Notes: generated by a model from the sequence alone, not told the origin. DNA of 64,000 nucleotides from Dendrophyllia cribrosa (GCA_024195265.1 JAJLRJ010000006.1:27940852-28004851), one strand, 5' to 3'; positions 10,901 through 18,148 are shown, counted from the first letter of the stretch. A program made the numbers and translations.

Positions 10901-11042
10901 CAGGATCCGAAGCAAAGGCCACCAAATCTTAGGTGAGCATCTAAACAAGACAACGCTCTCTCCCTTTGACTCCAAGCGCTGGATCAAGGATGATGGTATC
11001 CACACGCTGGCATATGGTCACAAAGATATCGGTGGCAACTGA
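7944..11042 (+). CDS. Protein-primed DNA polymerase B, exonuclease and polymerase domains
   Basis: Main body of the replicative polymerase, which copies the linear element from its ends. Counting from the Leu codon at 7965: a C2H2-like finger at residues 77-97 (CDRC...HLFYC), exonuclease motif I DFE at 135-137, motif II (FHNLKGYDAH) at 359-368, and motif III (YLETDVLLLAD) near 505-515. Polymerase motif A is LDANNLYG near 604, motif B NNSVFGK near 767, and motif C YTDTDS near 863. All catalytic acidic residues are present. Between Exo I and Exo II sit two endonuclease-VII-like zinc modules: a degenerate one at 229-266 and a full one at 307-341 (CLYC...DHCH...SSCN). The frame is joined to the N-terminal part only through a +1 shift near 7943. 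The 3' end overlaps the convergent integrase gene by 25 bp. Confidence 0.93.
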   Translation, partial: GIDFPTPLSQISKVERQNNLPINIYGYNNNKVVVIRVSELEDPNLRRINLMLLTNTHISHYCFIKSMSRLLHSEFNVWRRMHHCDRCLQAFSSERALTDHLFYCRGVKGRPARAEMPKEGENFLNFKNFQNQMKKPWVIYADFESIVEKVHGCIPDPQKSSTTETSVHKPCGFCMLAVRSDEETKGPYLYRGEDAVPVFLDTLQQLEGVIRDELKHKAPLSMTRADWAEFNHATNCHICDKPLIKDNFRDAIAAYSPNTGEYEGFVHRFTNKCYKDSFKVFISSYDSEPEVYPFIRPWNQRKPPPNDLPEQADCLYCHEPLIQDSVRDAVKDHCHITGKYRGAAHSSCNMNYFRTNPKMEIIPVVFHNLKGYDAHHIMSGIADVNSDLKCIPNNMEKYISFSLGNLRFIDSLQFMQQSSLSSLVEANKPESFTITASHEKNQARRSLLLQKGIYPYEYMDSWARFDEASLPPKDAFYSELKKENISDEEYAHVQKVWEVFGCKTMGDYHDLYLETDVLLLADVFENFRKTCLRNYKLDPAHYYTSPGLSWDALLRYTKINLELLTDVNMHLFVERGLRGGISMESRRHCKANNPYFRDHNPNEESSYIMYLDANNLYGWAMSQPLPVGNFAWCPVFPTQHQIRRWRPNRKIGYILEVDLEYPEELHYEHNAYPLAPESQVVPKEWMSPYQRALTGGQPKDKTQKLLLTLNNKSRYVLHYRNLQQYLDLGMKLVKIHKMLNFEQRAWMEPYISLNTELRKRATSDFEKNFFKLMNNSVFGKTMENLTNQIDMKLVRAHEQDKMRKLIASPLFSSATIFGPKLAGIQMHKEKIKFNRPVYTGMCILDLSKTLMYDFYYKHLKLKYGQCVDLLYTDTDSLLLEIKTDDIYKDMENLLDELYDTSDYPKDHPLHSQKNKKVIGKMKDECAGKPILETVCLRSKMYSILLDDDKNIKKAKGTTKVVTKKEITHQNYKDALFDRPTFKHGMDRIRSKGHQILGEHLNKTTLSPFDSKRWIKDDGIHTLAYGHKDIGGN

Positions 11043-12007
11043 GCGCCCGGCGGCACAACCATCAGCTCCTCACGAACGAAGCCTCGCTTAGGCCCGTCGT
11101 AGAGATAATAAACCACTGGCTCATTCGGCTTGGTTACAATCCTTTGTATTTGGTAGACCTTCAAAGACCAGATCGGGTCGGTCGCACGCCTACCACCACC
11201 CTCAAGCTCACCAGGCTGGTACAGATATCTCACACTCACCCGTGGTGGGAGCTTCTTCTCATTCACGCCAACAGGCCTAGCATATGGAGTCGCAGGCTTG
11301 GAAGAAACGGCTTTCTCTTTGATTGCATCCTTTGGCTTCTTCTCAGTGAGTCTTGTCACTTCATTGTTCAAGGCCGAGACAACATTTGGCTGTCTTTTGA
11401 CCCAAGCAGTCGACCGGCCAGAGGGCATATTCATTTCAACGGCATACTGGTAACCAAACAGCCTTTCAGCCAGGGTTCGGTTGAATCTCTCCACAATTGC
11501 TTGGTCTCTGTGGATATCAACCCGCCCGCGACGAATGGTCGTTTTGTTGTTTTCCATTGTCTTAGTCACAGCACCCATAAACTCTTTCCCAGGGTCAACT
11601 TGCAAGAGTTGCGGCCATTTCAAAGGCCCACGTCTGTAAATCTTCTGAAATGCCCTTGAGACTTCTTCAGACTCTTTCGAAGTCAGAGGCTCTGCTGCTT
11701 TGTAACGGCTAGCCACATCCACAAGGGTTAATGCGTATTTGTAAACCTTTCTCCCGTGTGGAAGTTTGTCGTGGGGCAGGAAGAGAAGATCTGCTTGATG
11801 CACTGCATTGGGTGATGAGACATCAAACTTGGGTCGAGGTATATGGCGTGGCGCTGGGAGGTAAACTTGCCAAAAAGCTTGTTTGACCAGCCATTTCTTT
11901 GCGACATCATCAGAGACCTTGGCCGCTGCAGCTAGCTTTTTCACAGCGGCAAGCCCTTTCCAATACCCTTTCGGGCTATAATAGATCTTAGAGAGTTTCG
12001 CCTCCAT
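11018..12007 (-). CDS. Retroviral-type (rve) DDE integrase
   Basis: Integrase that inserts the element into host DNA and makes the short target duplication. The 329-residue protein has the D,D(35)E triad: Asp73 (QADLLFL), Asp138 (VDPGKEF) and Glu173 (IVERFNR), with exactly 35 residues from the second Asp to Glu. Residues 1-60 form a helical N-terminal region. The C-terminal 60 residues (WSLKVYQIQRI...REELMVV) resemble the chromo/SH3-like tail of Polinton integrases. It starts two bases from a late-type box and converges on the polymerase gene. Its frame is intact. Confidence 0.95.
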   Translation of the reverse strand: MEAKLSKIYYSPKGYWKGLAAVKKLAAAAKVSDDVAKKWLVKQAFWQVYLPAPRHIPRPKFDVSSPNAVHQADLLFLPHDKLPHGRKVYKYALTLVDVASRYKAAEPLTSKESEEVSRAFQKIYRRGPLKWPQLLQVDPGKEFMGAVTKTMENNKTTIRRGRVDIHRDQAIVERFNRTLAERLFGYQYAVEMNMPSGRSTAWVKRQPNVVSALNNEVTRLTEKKPKDAIKEKAVSSKPATPYARPVGVNEKKLPPRVSVRYLYQPGELEGGGRRATDPIWSLKVYQIQRIVTKPNEPVVYYLYDGPKRGFVREELMVVPPGAQLPPISL

Positions 12008-12010
12008 AGG

Positions 12011-12025
12011 GATATATATATGTTT
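12011..12025 (-). promoter_or_regulatory. Late-type box, integrase
   Basis: On the minus strand AACATATATATATC ends 3 bases before the ATG at 12007. It shares the AACA(C)ATATATATAC pattern seen before the other structural genes. Confidence 0.6.
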
Positions 12026-12027
12026 GT

Positions 12028-12465
12028 TTAAAGAAAGCGATAAGCCACATACCCACCCGCAAGCAGGGTGCCTCCAATGAACGCAAGTTCGCCATTCTGC
12101 TGTTGTGGGCCGGGCTTGTAGAAGTCCGAGAACTGAGGCTCTTTGTTGTCTTTGATTTGTTTATCTGGTTGCGTTTGGTGCATCTGGTTATACAAGACAA
12201 GTGCTTGGTCAGTGGTTTGGAAGTTTTTGCTAGCTTGGTGTTTAACCCGATCGTTGGCTGCAATCCAGTCGAGGAGCTTGGTGCGGTCCTTCTGGTATTT
12301 GGCGTAAGCCGCTTGGTATTGTTCAAGGGCGTGATCATGTCGGATTTTCTCATCCATTGCCGCCTTGCCGTTATCGCCAGACAGATATTTCGCGAGATAA
12401 TTGCCGCCCGTGAAAGCGGCCGCATTGAGAACAGCGCCAAGAGCCATTATTGCAATCGAAGCCAT
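12028..12465 (-). CDS. Small membrane protein of the element (145 aa)
   Basis: Unrecognised function. The N-terminal 20 residues are hydrophobic (MASIAIMALGAVLNAAAFTG) and look like a signal anchor. The middle (about 40-110) is polar and helical. The last 20 residues (LAFIGGTLLAGGYVAYRFL) form a second membrane-length segment. It is one of four small membrane proteins in a row between the integrase and the helical capsid-region genes. A virion or internal-membrane role is only inferred from this clustering and from its late-type box. Confidence 0.8.
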   Translation of the reverse strand: MASIAIMALGAVLNAAAFTGGNYLAKYLSGDNGKAAMDEKIRHDHALEQYQAAYAKYQKDRTKLLDWIAANDRVKHQASKNFQTTDQALVLYNQMHQTQPDKQIKDNKEPQFSDFYKPGPQQQNGELAFIGGTLLAGGYVAYRFL

Positions 12466-12468
12466 TGT

Positions 12469-12485
12469 GTATACATATGGTTTAC
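12469..12485 (-). promoter_or_regulatory. Late-type box, 145-aa gene
   Basis: Minus-strand AAACCATATGTATAC lies 3 bases before the ATG at 12465. It is a variant of the late box with TATGTATAC in place of TATATATAC. Confidence 0.5.
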
Positions 12486-12703
12486 AAGTAGTCTGGGAGG
12501 ATTTTCTGGTCCTCGAGATATTTCTTCAGGGCTATGGTGCCAGCCATGACGGCTGTGAACTTGACATAATTCATCAAGCTTGCACTGGGGTCGGCAGTTA
12601 AGTTCTCTTTGATGGTCTTTTTCCCAATCCAACCAATACCAGCGACAAGGCCAGTGATTGTTGCGGCGTCGAGGATAGACTTCACAAGCTTGTTGTCAGA
12701 CAT
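12482..12703 (-). CDS. Small membrane protein of the element (73 aa)
   Basis: Unrecognised. It has a Gly-rich hydrophobic stretch at residues 15-27 (ATITGLVAGIGWIG) and a second one around 44-60 (YVKFTAVMAGTIALKKYL), so two short membrane segments are likely. The start is placed at 12703 by the late-type box that ends 12 bases upstream. Its 5' end overlaps the 3' end of the 133-aa gene by 8 bp, so its box lies inside that gene. Confidence 0.75.
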   Translation of the reverse strand: MSDNKLVKSILDAATITGLVAGIGWIGKKTIKENLTADPSASLMNYVKFTAVMAGTIALKKYLEDQKILPDYL

Positions 12704-13097
12704 GGTTTGTGCCCAGTATACATATGCTTTTTTTTATTTTCTGACTCAGACTCAACCTCGGCCCCGACCTCTGCCTCGGGGTTCGGACTCGGGGCTCCGA
12801 CCTCGGGTTCGGGCTCGGGGCTCCTCGACTCGGGCTTGTGGCTCCTCGACTCGGGTCAGGGAATATAAAGAAGTCACCCTCGTCTTGGGCTTGTGGCTCC
12901 TCGAATCGGACTCGGACTCGGGGCTCCTCGTCCTCGACCTCGTCCTCTGACACAGACTCATACTCGGGCTCGGGCGCGTTGTGCCTATTCAAGGCTAAAC
13001 CACAAACTGTATCATAGGCGACCGAAGTAAGTCCAAACCAAAGAAGAACCACACCTCCGATTGCAGCAGAATTCATCAAAGCTTGGAAAGGATTCAT
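12696..13097 (-). CDS. Membrane protein with charged, low-complexity tail (133 aa)
   Basis: Unrecognised. Residues 8-30 (MNSAAIGGVVLLWFGLTSVAYD) form one membrane segment. An acidic run (ESVSEDEVEDEEP) follows, and then a long Arg/Pro/Ser-rich tail built from imperfect SRGAPSP-like repeats. The DNA of the tail is a CTCGGGCTCGGGG-type imperfect repeat, much more GC-rich than its surroundings, so length variation between copies is likely. The short N-terminal side suggests a single-pass protein, but its topology cannot be read from sequence. Confidence 0.7.
   Translation of the reverse strand: MNPFQALMNSAAIGGVVLLWFGLTSVAYDTVCGLALNRHNAPEPEYESVSEDEVEDEEPRVRVRFEEPQAQDEGDFFIFPDPSRGATSPSRGAPSPNPRSEPRVRTPRQRSGPRLSLSQKIKKSICILGTNHV
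12716..12734 (-). promoter_or_regulatory. Late-type box, 73-aa gene
   Basis: Minus-strand AAAAAAAGCATATGTATAC precedes the ATG at 12703 by 12 bases and lies within the coding 3' end of the neighbouring 133-aa gene. Confidence 0.5.
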
Positions 13098-13105
13098 GGT
13101 GTCAG

Positions 13106-13122
13106 AATATATATGTTTTTTT
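13106..13122 (-). promoter_or_regulatory. Late-type box, 133-aa gene
   Basis: Minus-strand AAAAAAACATATATATT ends 8 bases before the ATG at 13097. Confidence 0.55.
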
Positions 13123-13573
13123 ATTCCATATTTTTCATTCCTTGTCTTACAGGAATTCGAGATGGGGGTGTTGCAGCGGGGGTGTTTGCTGGTGGTGTGT
13201 TTGCTAGTGGTGTGTTTGATTTGCGTCCAAGCCTTTGCATTATAGCTTCGCGCTGGTAATGAACACCAGCAGCAGAGACAATCAACCCACCAACCCCAAG
13301 AATATAAACGATTGAGTTGCTGTTGCTGCCACTTGTTGTGTCACTTGTTGGAGAATTGTTTTCACTTGTTGAGGGTGCAGGCTTTTGTGCTTGCGCCTTT
13401 TTCTTTGCTTCCCGGGCCAGGCGGTTGCGTTCTGCTAGCCTTTTGTCAGAAGCAACACGCCCGGGGTTCTTTTCTGTTGCAGGCTTTGTTTTCGGAGCCT
13501 CAGAGGTAACACGGTCAGGTGTTGGAGTTGGAGTTGGAGTTTCTTCAGGGATCGTCTCGAGTGGTGTGGCCAT
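13121..13573 (-). CDS. Single-pass membrane protein, Pro/Thr-rich ends (150 aa)
   Basis: Unrecognised. The N-terminus is Pro/Thr-rich (PTPTPTPDR). A Lys/Arg-rich helix lies at about 40-65 (RLAERNRLAREAKKKAQ) and a Ser/Asn/Thr linker follows. One membrane segment at about 87-103 (SIVYILGVGGLIVSAAGV) is followed by a basic stop-transfer stretch and a tail with NTPPANTPAATPP repeats. The start is set by the late-type box 3 bases upstream. It belongs to the small-membrane-protein cluster. Confidence 0.75.
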   Translation of the reverse strand: MATPLETIPEETPTPTPTPDRVTSEAPKTKPATEKNPGRVASDKRLAERNRLAREAKKKAQAQKPAPSTSENNSPTSDTTSGSNSNSIVYILGVGGLIVSAAGVHYQREAIMQRLGRKSNTPLANTPPANTPAATPPSRIPVRQGMKNME

Positions 13574-13576
13574 CCT

Positions 13577-13589
13577 GTATATATGTGAG
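13577..13589 (-). promoter_or_regulatory. Late-type box, 150-aa gene
   Basis: Minus-strand CTCACATATATAC ends 3 bases before the ATG at 13573. Confidence 0.6.
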
Positions 13590-13664
13590 TTTGAAAATTT
13601 ATCTTGTGACCAAGTGTTGTGCCGGGTTGCTGCCAGGTTGCTGCCAGGTTGCAGCCAGGTTTCT

Positions 13665-14276
13665 TCAAGGTTGCTGCGAGGTCACCCCAGGTCCCAGCCC
13701 AACTTCATCAAGGCCCTCAAGTGGATAGCCTTCACTGTCTCTGGTTGGCTGGGGTTCCAATTCTCTCAAGTCAGTCTTGTGATCAGGCTCTCGTTCAAAC
13801 TTGATGTGTTTTGTTGTGATGAGAGCAGCATTGGCAAGCGCCAGCAAGCGCCCGCATCGCACGGCAATAGCCCCAGCTAGATTTGACAGCTCCTGGTTGA
13901 TTATGTAGTCGTTCTTGAGTTCTTTCTGCAATTCTTTGACATCATCAACCGGGATCACCATGCCAACGCCTTTGGATATGAGCATGATGCCAGAATCAAC
14001 TAGAGATTCGGTTGTCTTGTTGCCAACGTAGGCCTCGTACCTTTTGCAGTACTTGTCAACGTCCTTGTCTGACAACCGCTTGACATGATCGTGTGTGAGC
14101 TGCACGCCGATAGCTTCTTTAGCCTTGCCAGTTGAAACAAGGACTGCCAGCTTCTCACGTTTGGCAGGAATGTCATTGTCATCAACTAAACCTGTTGGAG
14201 GTGCGGCACCAGGGGTGGCCTCCAGCATCTGCATTACTTCGTTCAAGGCGACCTGGTCTTCAGCTGCTTCTGCCAT
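13665..14276 (-). CDS. Conserved element protein of unknown function (203 aa)
   Basis: A soluble-looking helical protein of a type I recognise as recurring in cnidarian Polintons, with no assigned role. The middle (about 75-150) is the conserved part, with a Tyr-rich segment (KYCKRYEAYVGNKTTESL) and a helix NDYIINQELSNLAGAIAVRCG. Both ends are Pro/Glu-rich and low in complexity. The open frame extends 22 codons upstream. I place the start at 14276 because the late-type box at 14282-14300 lies between the two candidate starts and would otherwise be translated. Confidence 0.75.
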   Translation of the reverse strand: MAEAAEDQVALNEVMQMLEATPGAAPPTGLVDDNDIPAKREKLAVLVSTGKAKEAIGVQLTHDHVKRLSDKDVDKYCKRYEAYVGNKTTESLVDSGIMLISKGVGMVIPVDDVKELQKELKNDYIINQELSNLAGAIAVRCGRLLALANAALITTKHIKFEREPDHKTDLRELEPQPTRDSEGYPLEGLDEVGLGPGVTSQQP

Positions 14277-14281
14277 CAGGG

Positions 14282-14300
14282 GTATACATATGTGTTTTTT
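14282..14300 (-). promoter_or_regulatory. Late-type box, 203-aa gene
   Basis: Minus-strand AAAAAACACATATGTATAC ends 5 bases before the ATG at 14276. Confidence 0.55.
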
Positions 14301-14538
14301 ATTTTTCAATAATTCTCCTGATGTCTGGCAAAAGAGTTTCAAGCTCTCGTATAAGCCCCGCCATGGTGTCTGGCATAGAATTCAACCGCAATGGATATCT
14401 GGCCAGAAGCATGAGGCGCAGATCTTCCTCACCAGCGGCTTTGATAATTTTGTTTTGCGCATTATGTGTTTGGTTGTGCAATTCATCCAAAAGCTGTGAA
14501 AGCACACACAGCTTGTGTAGACTGGTTGGCGCATTCAT
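14299..14538 (-). CDS. Small helical element protein (79 aa)
   Basis: Unrecognised, predicted all-helical, with heptad-like Leu spacing (LHKLCVLSQLLDELHNQTHN, and later LIRELETLLPDIRRIIE). The frame is open for 14 further codons upstream, but those codons contain the late-type box, so the start is placed at 14538. It sits between the ATPase and the 203-aa gene in the same orientation. Its compact helical nature would fit an assembly or scaffold helper, but that is a guess. Confidence 0.65.
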   Translation of the reverse strand: MNAPTSLHKLCVLSQLLDELHNQTHNAQNKIIKAAGEEDLRLMLLARYPLRLNSMPDTMAGLIRELETLLPDIRRIIEK

Positions 14539-14543
14539 GGCTT

Positions 14544-14560
14544 GTATATATATGTGTTTA
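14544..14560 (-). promoter_or_regulatory. Late-type box, 79-aa gene
   Basis: Minus-strand TAAACACATATATATAC ends 5 bases before the ATG at 14538. This is the cleanest match to the consensus in the element. Confidence 0.65.
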
Positions 14561-15166
14561 AACCTTGTACTCAATTCCATACGGGTGTCTCAAAGAGAAA
14601 ACCAGGTGGGAGAACTTGCGGGATTTGAGCCTTGCGATAAACTCTTTGTACTCCTCGTGGGAGAGCTCGCCGGCATAGTCTTCGAATATGGCTTTGGTTG
14701 TCTTGCCGGATGGCGTGTAAAAGAGCACGATCGCTGCAATATTGTCACGATATGGCTTGGCAATGCTGGTAATGTGCTGGGTCAAGACCCACACTGATAT
14801 GCCGTCATGCCTTGCGCTGAACCCAATATTGACCAGCTGGCCCGTTCGACCTTTGACATCTTTGGAGGCGGCACAGTCATCGAGAATGAATAAAGTGTTG
14901 GTGCATGTGAAAAAGAAGCTCGCCAGCCTCAACCAGTCTTCGATCTCGTGTTGTTGGCAGACAATCACGAAGATGTGCGGATCGCGGTCCACGAAGCCAT
15001 CGTATGTCTTGTTCTTAACAAATGTTGGGCAGAATAAAACGATGTAATCAAAACAACCCCTAAAGGGGCCCCGAAGTTGGGAGAGAAGATACTGTGTCTT
15101 GCCAGAGTTAGTGAGGCCCACGATTAGTGCATTGAATGGCAGCTTTCTTGGGTCCATACCCAACAC
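14558..15166 (-). CDS. A32-like genome-packaging ATPase (FtsK/HerA type)
   Basis: P-loop ATPase that pumps the genome into the capsid. Walker A is GLTNSGKT (residues 17-24 of this frame), Walker B is LFILDDC (92-98), and the polar sensor is VWVLTQH near 126-131; all are intact. The family usually has some 40-60 residues before Walker A. Here those residues lie in an upstream frame (15108-15302) that is one base out of step, with the shift at about 15155-15165. An internal ATG (Met4, before DPRKLPF) could still make the catalytic core. The late-type box lies before the upstream frame, not before this one, which argues that the two were one gene. Confidence 0.88.
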   Translation of the reverse strand: MLGMDPRKLPFNALIVGLTNSGKTQYLLSQLRGPFRGCFDYIVLFCPTFVKNKTYDGFVDRDPHIFVIVCQQHEIEDWLRLASFFFTCTNTLFILDDCAASKDVKGRTGQLVNIGFSARHDGISVWVLTQHITSIAKPYRDNIAAIVLFYTPSGKTTKAIFEDYAGELSHEEYKEFIARLKSRKFSHLVFSLRHPYGIEYKV

Positions 15167-15302
15167 CTATATTAGTTGGTTTGCAAACTGGCGGGGAGGG
15201 GGCCATTGCCAGAAGTCTTTGTATTTCATTGTGTGACAGGGGTCCGGTGGATGACAGGGGAGCCGGCTTGGCATAGAAGCTGATCTTGTTTCTTGTGGCC
15301 AT
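15108..15302 (-). pseudogene. N-terminal part of packaging ATPase, out of frame
   Basis: This 64-codon frame has the late-type box and start codon expected of the ATPase gene. It is Pro/Ser-rich, and its last homologous residues (NIGVG) lead directly into the DPRKLPF region of the ATPase, but one base out of phase. After that point its codons (AAIQCTNRGPH) are out-of-frame readings of the ATPase. A single-base insertion, or an assembly error, explains this best. A separate short peptide gene is the alternative. Confidence 0.6.
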
Positions 15303-15313
15303 GGGGCTGGTGG

Positions 15314-15332
15314 GTATGTATATATGTTTACT
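15314..15332 (-). promoter_or_regulatory. Late-type box, ATPase
   Basis: Minus-strand AGTAAACATATATACATAC ends 11 bases before the ATG at 15302. Confidence 0.55.
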
Positions 15333-16582
15333 TAGTACTGTACAGATTTCAGCTGCCTGTTCATGATGTTCATCTGTGCGTCTGAGATGGTGAAGATGTG
15401 GCAGAGTGTGTTTCCCGACCCTGTGCCGTTTCGTTCCATCTCGAGTTGCACGCCATCTTGTGTGTTGACGAGCCGTTGGCCGTTGCCGTGCAGGAATGTG
15501 TCCCCCATGGACCGCAGGTCAATCCAGAGACCAAATTTGTTGCCTGTGAGATATTTGGTCAAGTTCATGCTGGGTCTGCCGTCCATGTGTGGGGTAAAAT
15601 GCCGGGTTATCTCTCTCCACATGTCTTTGCCACTGATGCCCTCGTTGTAAAGCCTGTTTGGAACACCGTTGACTGTGACCTTTACTTTGGTGATGTCGGG
15701 ATTGAAATAGTTCTCGGAGTCCCTAGCACCAGCCGTGTAGGGGTTGATGAACAGCAAGAGGATGCCCTTGAGAGACCGGCGCTGTGGGTTAACCCGAAGA
15801 TTCAGCAGAGTGTCACCACTTTTTGTGAATGGATGCACCCGATCTCGCTGAACGAAGTCATAAGCGAACTCCTTGCCAGTGTTGTAAGTGTTTGTTGCTG
15901 CGTTGGCCAGCTCTGCACTTCTGATCGTCTCATACTCCAGCTGGATGTTTTCCAACTTGTACACGAGCTTGCTTGTGTCTGAGCCTCGGACAACTTGGTT
16001 TGCGGGGGCGAGGGTTAGTTCGAAGACAAGATCGTTATACAGTGCTTGAGGGTATATAACACCGTGGTCAGTTAAGATTTGGTGATCCAGCTTGATGCGA
16101 TACTCATTCTTGTATATTGTCTCCAGCTTGGTTTCCGCATCCACACCGGAGGACTTCTTGTCGCCAGCACCAGAGCGGATCTTGCACAAATCAACACTCT
16201 GGATGCCCTCCATAACCATGTTGTCCCGCTCATCCGCTGAGAGGAATAGGTCTTCGAAGATCTTGTAGATGTCGTATCCAACCGTGTGCTGGACAGTGGC
16301 GGCGGCAAACTTTACAACGAGCCTGCCCACCAGGGCCCGAGAAGCATTCTGCACGAGACAGTTGTTTGCATGGCCGCCGGCTAGTGAGAGGTTAAACACC
16401 AGGGCCAGCGAGCCGGACACAATAACATCGTCAGTGCCAAGCTTGGGCACTGAGACGTACAGTGTCTCACCGGGATCAGCCTTAGAGGGGTTGAATGTGA
16501 TACGCTTGACGGTTCGCTCTGCTTTCATGGCTCTCAGTGTCTTTTCACTGTGTGATGGAAGTAGATTCGGTTGCACAGCCAT
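15332..16582 (-). CDS. Probable major capsid protein (double jelly-roll type)
   Basis: A 416-residue beta-rich protein of the most conserved structural family in invertebrate Polintons. The early block (PGETLYVSVPKLG...VFNLSL) and the central block (YRIKLDHQILTDHGVIYPQAL...FELTLAP) suggest two related beta domains. The C-terminal signature is LWIDLRSMGDTFLHGNGQRLV followed by QLEMER and FTISDAQMNIMNR. Its length is within the range of compact double-jelly-roll capsid proteins. It is divergently paired with the 505-aa gene across a 42-bp intergenic region. The fold cannot be proven by eye; the 606-aa protein is the alternative candidate for the hexon-like role. Confidence 0.75.
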   Translation of the reverse strand: MAVQPNLLPSHSEKTLRAMKAERTVKRITFNPSKADPGETLYVSVPKLGTDDVIVSGSLALVFNLSLAGGHANNCLVQNASRALVGRLVVKFAAATVQHTVGYDIYKIFEDLFLSADERDNMVMEGIQSVDLCKIRSGAGDKKSSGVDAETKLETIYKNEYRIKLDHQILTDHGVIYPQALYNDLVFELTLAPANQVVRGSDTSKLVYKLENIQLEYETIRSAELANAATNTYNTGKEFAYDFVQRDRVHPFTKSGDTLLNLRVNPQRRSLKGILLLFINPYTAGARDSENYFNPDITKVKVTVNGVPNRLYNEGISGKDMWREITRHFTPHMDGRPSMNLTKYLTGNKFGLWIDLRSMGDTFLHGNGQRLVNTQDGVQLEMERNGTGSGNTLCHIFTISDAQMNIMNRQLKSVQY

Positions 16583-16583
16583 G

Positions 16584-16601
16584 GTATATATTTACGTTTT
16601 T
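16584..16601 (-). promoter_or_regulatory. Late-type box, capsid gene (bidirectional region)
   Basis: Minus-strand AAAAACGTAAATATATAC ends 1 base before the ATG at 16582. It lies back to back with the box of the 505-aa gene. Confidence 0.55.
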
Positions 16602-16606
16602 AAAAT

Positions 16607-16620
16607 TTATATTTATATAT
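16607..16620 (+). promoter_or_regulatory. Late-type box, 505-aa gene
   Basis: TTATATTTATATAT lies 4 bases before the ATG at 16625 and faces away from the capsid-gene box. Confidence 0.45.
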
Positions 16621-16624
16621 CATC

Positions 16625-18142
16625 ATGGCAGAAGGCGGATATGATATACCTGGTGAGAATGAGAATCCTTGGGCTGATCATGGAATTGACCACGATGATG
16701 GCGACGATGATGATTCCGAAGAAGAAGTTGACACAACAACACCCTTTCAACCACGCGGCACGTCCACTCCATACCATGGCGGTGAGCAGCATGAAATGCA
16801 AACGAGACCTCCCAGGTGGGATCAAATGACTGAAGAACAACAGCAAGAAGCCCGCCGATGGGTCCAGTACAAAGACACTGACCCAGGTGGTGAGCAGCAT
16901 GAAATGCATACAATGCCTGACGAAGAAAGTGGGCTGCCAGGTGACCCTGAAACCGTCCCTCTGCTTGGGGAAATCCTAGACGGAAATGAAAAAGCAGATA
17001 GGGTCGAAAATGCTGAGTCCTGGATCAAAAAGCTGCGTCCAAAAGTAAACTTCTCGAAATTAGGACCAATTGGTTTTGGTAGAAAACCAGCAAATGATGG
17101 CAAATTAGTTGTCTTGGGGCCAAAAGGCGGGGAAACTCTAATTTTCAAGCAAGATGGGAGCTTTCTTAAATCATTCACAGACAAGTTAAAAACATCCCTT
17201 GGCCCAAGCGCTGAAGAGCTTATCTCTGAAAAAAATGCATCAATAAGGGAAGAAAGACAAAGAGATAAGGAAACACAAAAACAACTGGAGGAGAATGAAG
17301 GGGTTGTTGTGAAGCTACAACAAGCACAAAATGAGGAGCAAAACCTCAGAAACAAAATTGCGAAAAATCGAGCTAGCATCGACGCTCTTGAGGCGGAACA
17401 CGGTACAAAACTTGAGAATGAAGCTGAGATAAATAGACTGAAACTGCTGAACGAAAATCATGAAAAAAATCTTAAAAACCAGAAAATAGAAATAGAGACC
17501 CTGAAAAAAATACAAAAACAACGAGCCCAAAAACAGAAAGAAGAACAGAAAAAGGAGAACAAAAACAGAACACGCCTTTCTGCTATGGTGAAGGAAAGAA
17601 ACGAATTAGAAGCAGGGCTAAACTCAACTAAACCCCTTGATGAGTTAAACGAAAGAGAAACCGAGCTTGAACGGCAGAACGCTGAAGACAAGCGCGTGAT
17701 AGAGGATGAGAACACGTCTCCCTCTGAAAGAGAAGCCGCGGAAGCCCGGGTTGCTGAGCGAGAAGAAGAGCTGGCAAGGCTCAGAACACAGGTTCAAGAA
17801 AGGGAACAAGCACTGTCTTTGAGAGAGAGGGTCAGAGAAATCTTCAAGAAATACGGATGGACACTGCAAGCGATTGTTCTGGCAGCTGGCATCACCATCA
17901 GCGCTGTTGTACTCGCTACCTTGAACGGCCTGGCAAAGGCCACCAAGGCTATTGGCAATGGACTTAAAGAGCTTGGCAAAAAGGCAGCCAGCGCACTGCC
18001 TGGCCTCATTGGCTCAATTGTGAGCTTCATCTTCAAAGCGGCTGGGTCTGTCATCTCCTTTCTGGGCGAACACGCCTGGCTGCTCATCCTTGCCGTGGTG
18101 GCCTTCCTTGTTGAAAGGATCACCAAGCGTTCAAAGTCTTGA
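16625..18142 (+). CDS. Large coiled-coil membrane protein of the element (505 aa)
   Basis: A family I recognise as frequent in cnidarian Polintons, function unknown. Residues 1-100 are acidic and contain two copies of GGEQHEM (near 53 and 89). Residues 125-200 form a conserved globular block with FSKLGPIGF and LVVLGPKGGET. Residues 200-405 are a long charged coiled coil. Three hydrophobic segments follow near 415-435 (LQAIVLAAGITISAVVLATL), 455-480 and 485-500 (AWLLILAVVAFLV), with a basic end. A tail-anchored rod is the simplest picture: a virion-membrane or vertex protein, inferred from its divergent pairing with the capsid gene. The 3' end lies 6 bp from the convergent 606-aa gene. Confidence 0.85.
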   Translation: MAEGGYDIPGENENPWADHGIDHDDGDDDDSEEEVDTTTPFQPRGTSTPYHGGEQHEMQTRPPRWDQMTEEQQQEARRWVQYKDTDPGGEQHEMHTMPDEESGLPGDPETVPLLGEILDGNEKADRVENAESWIKKLRPKVNFSKLGPIGFGRKPANDGKLVVLGPKGGETLIFKQDGSFLKSFTDKLKTSLGPSAEELISEKNASIREERQRDKETQKQLEENEGVVVKLQQAQNEEQNLRNKIAKNRASIDALEAEHGTKLENEAEINRLKLLNENHEKNLKNQKIEIETLKKIQKQRAQKQKEEQKKENKNRTRLSAMVKERNELEAGLNSTKPLDELNERETELERQNAEDKRVIEDENTSPSEREAAEARVAEREEELARLRTQVQEREQALSLRERVREIFKKYGWTLQAIVLAAGITISAVVLATLNGLAKATKAIGNGLKELGKKAASALPGLIGSIVSFIFKAAGSVISFLGEHAWLLILAVVAFLVERITKRSKS

Positions 18143-18148
18143 ACAAAC

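Noticed and set aside
17315..18126. Minus-strand frames opposite the coiled-coil gene
   Set aside because: Lys/Glu-rich coding on the plus strand gives Phe/Ser-rich shadows on the minus strand; no features of their own.
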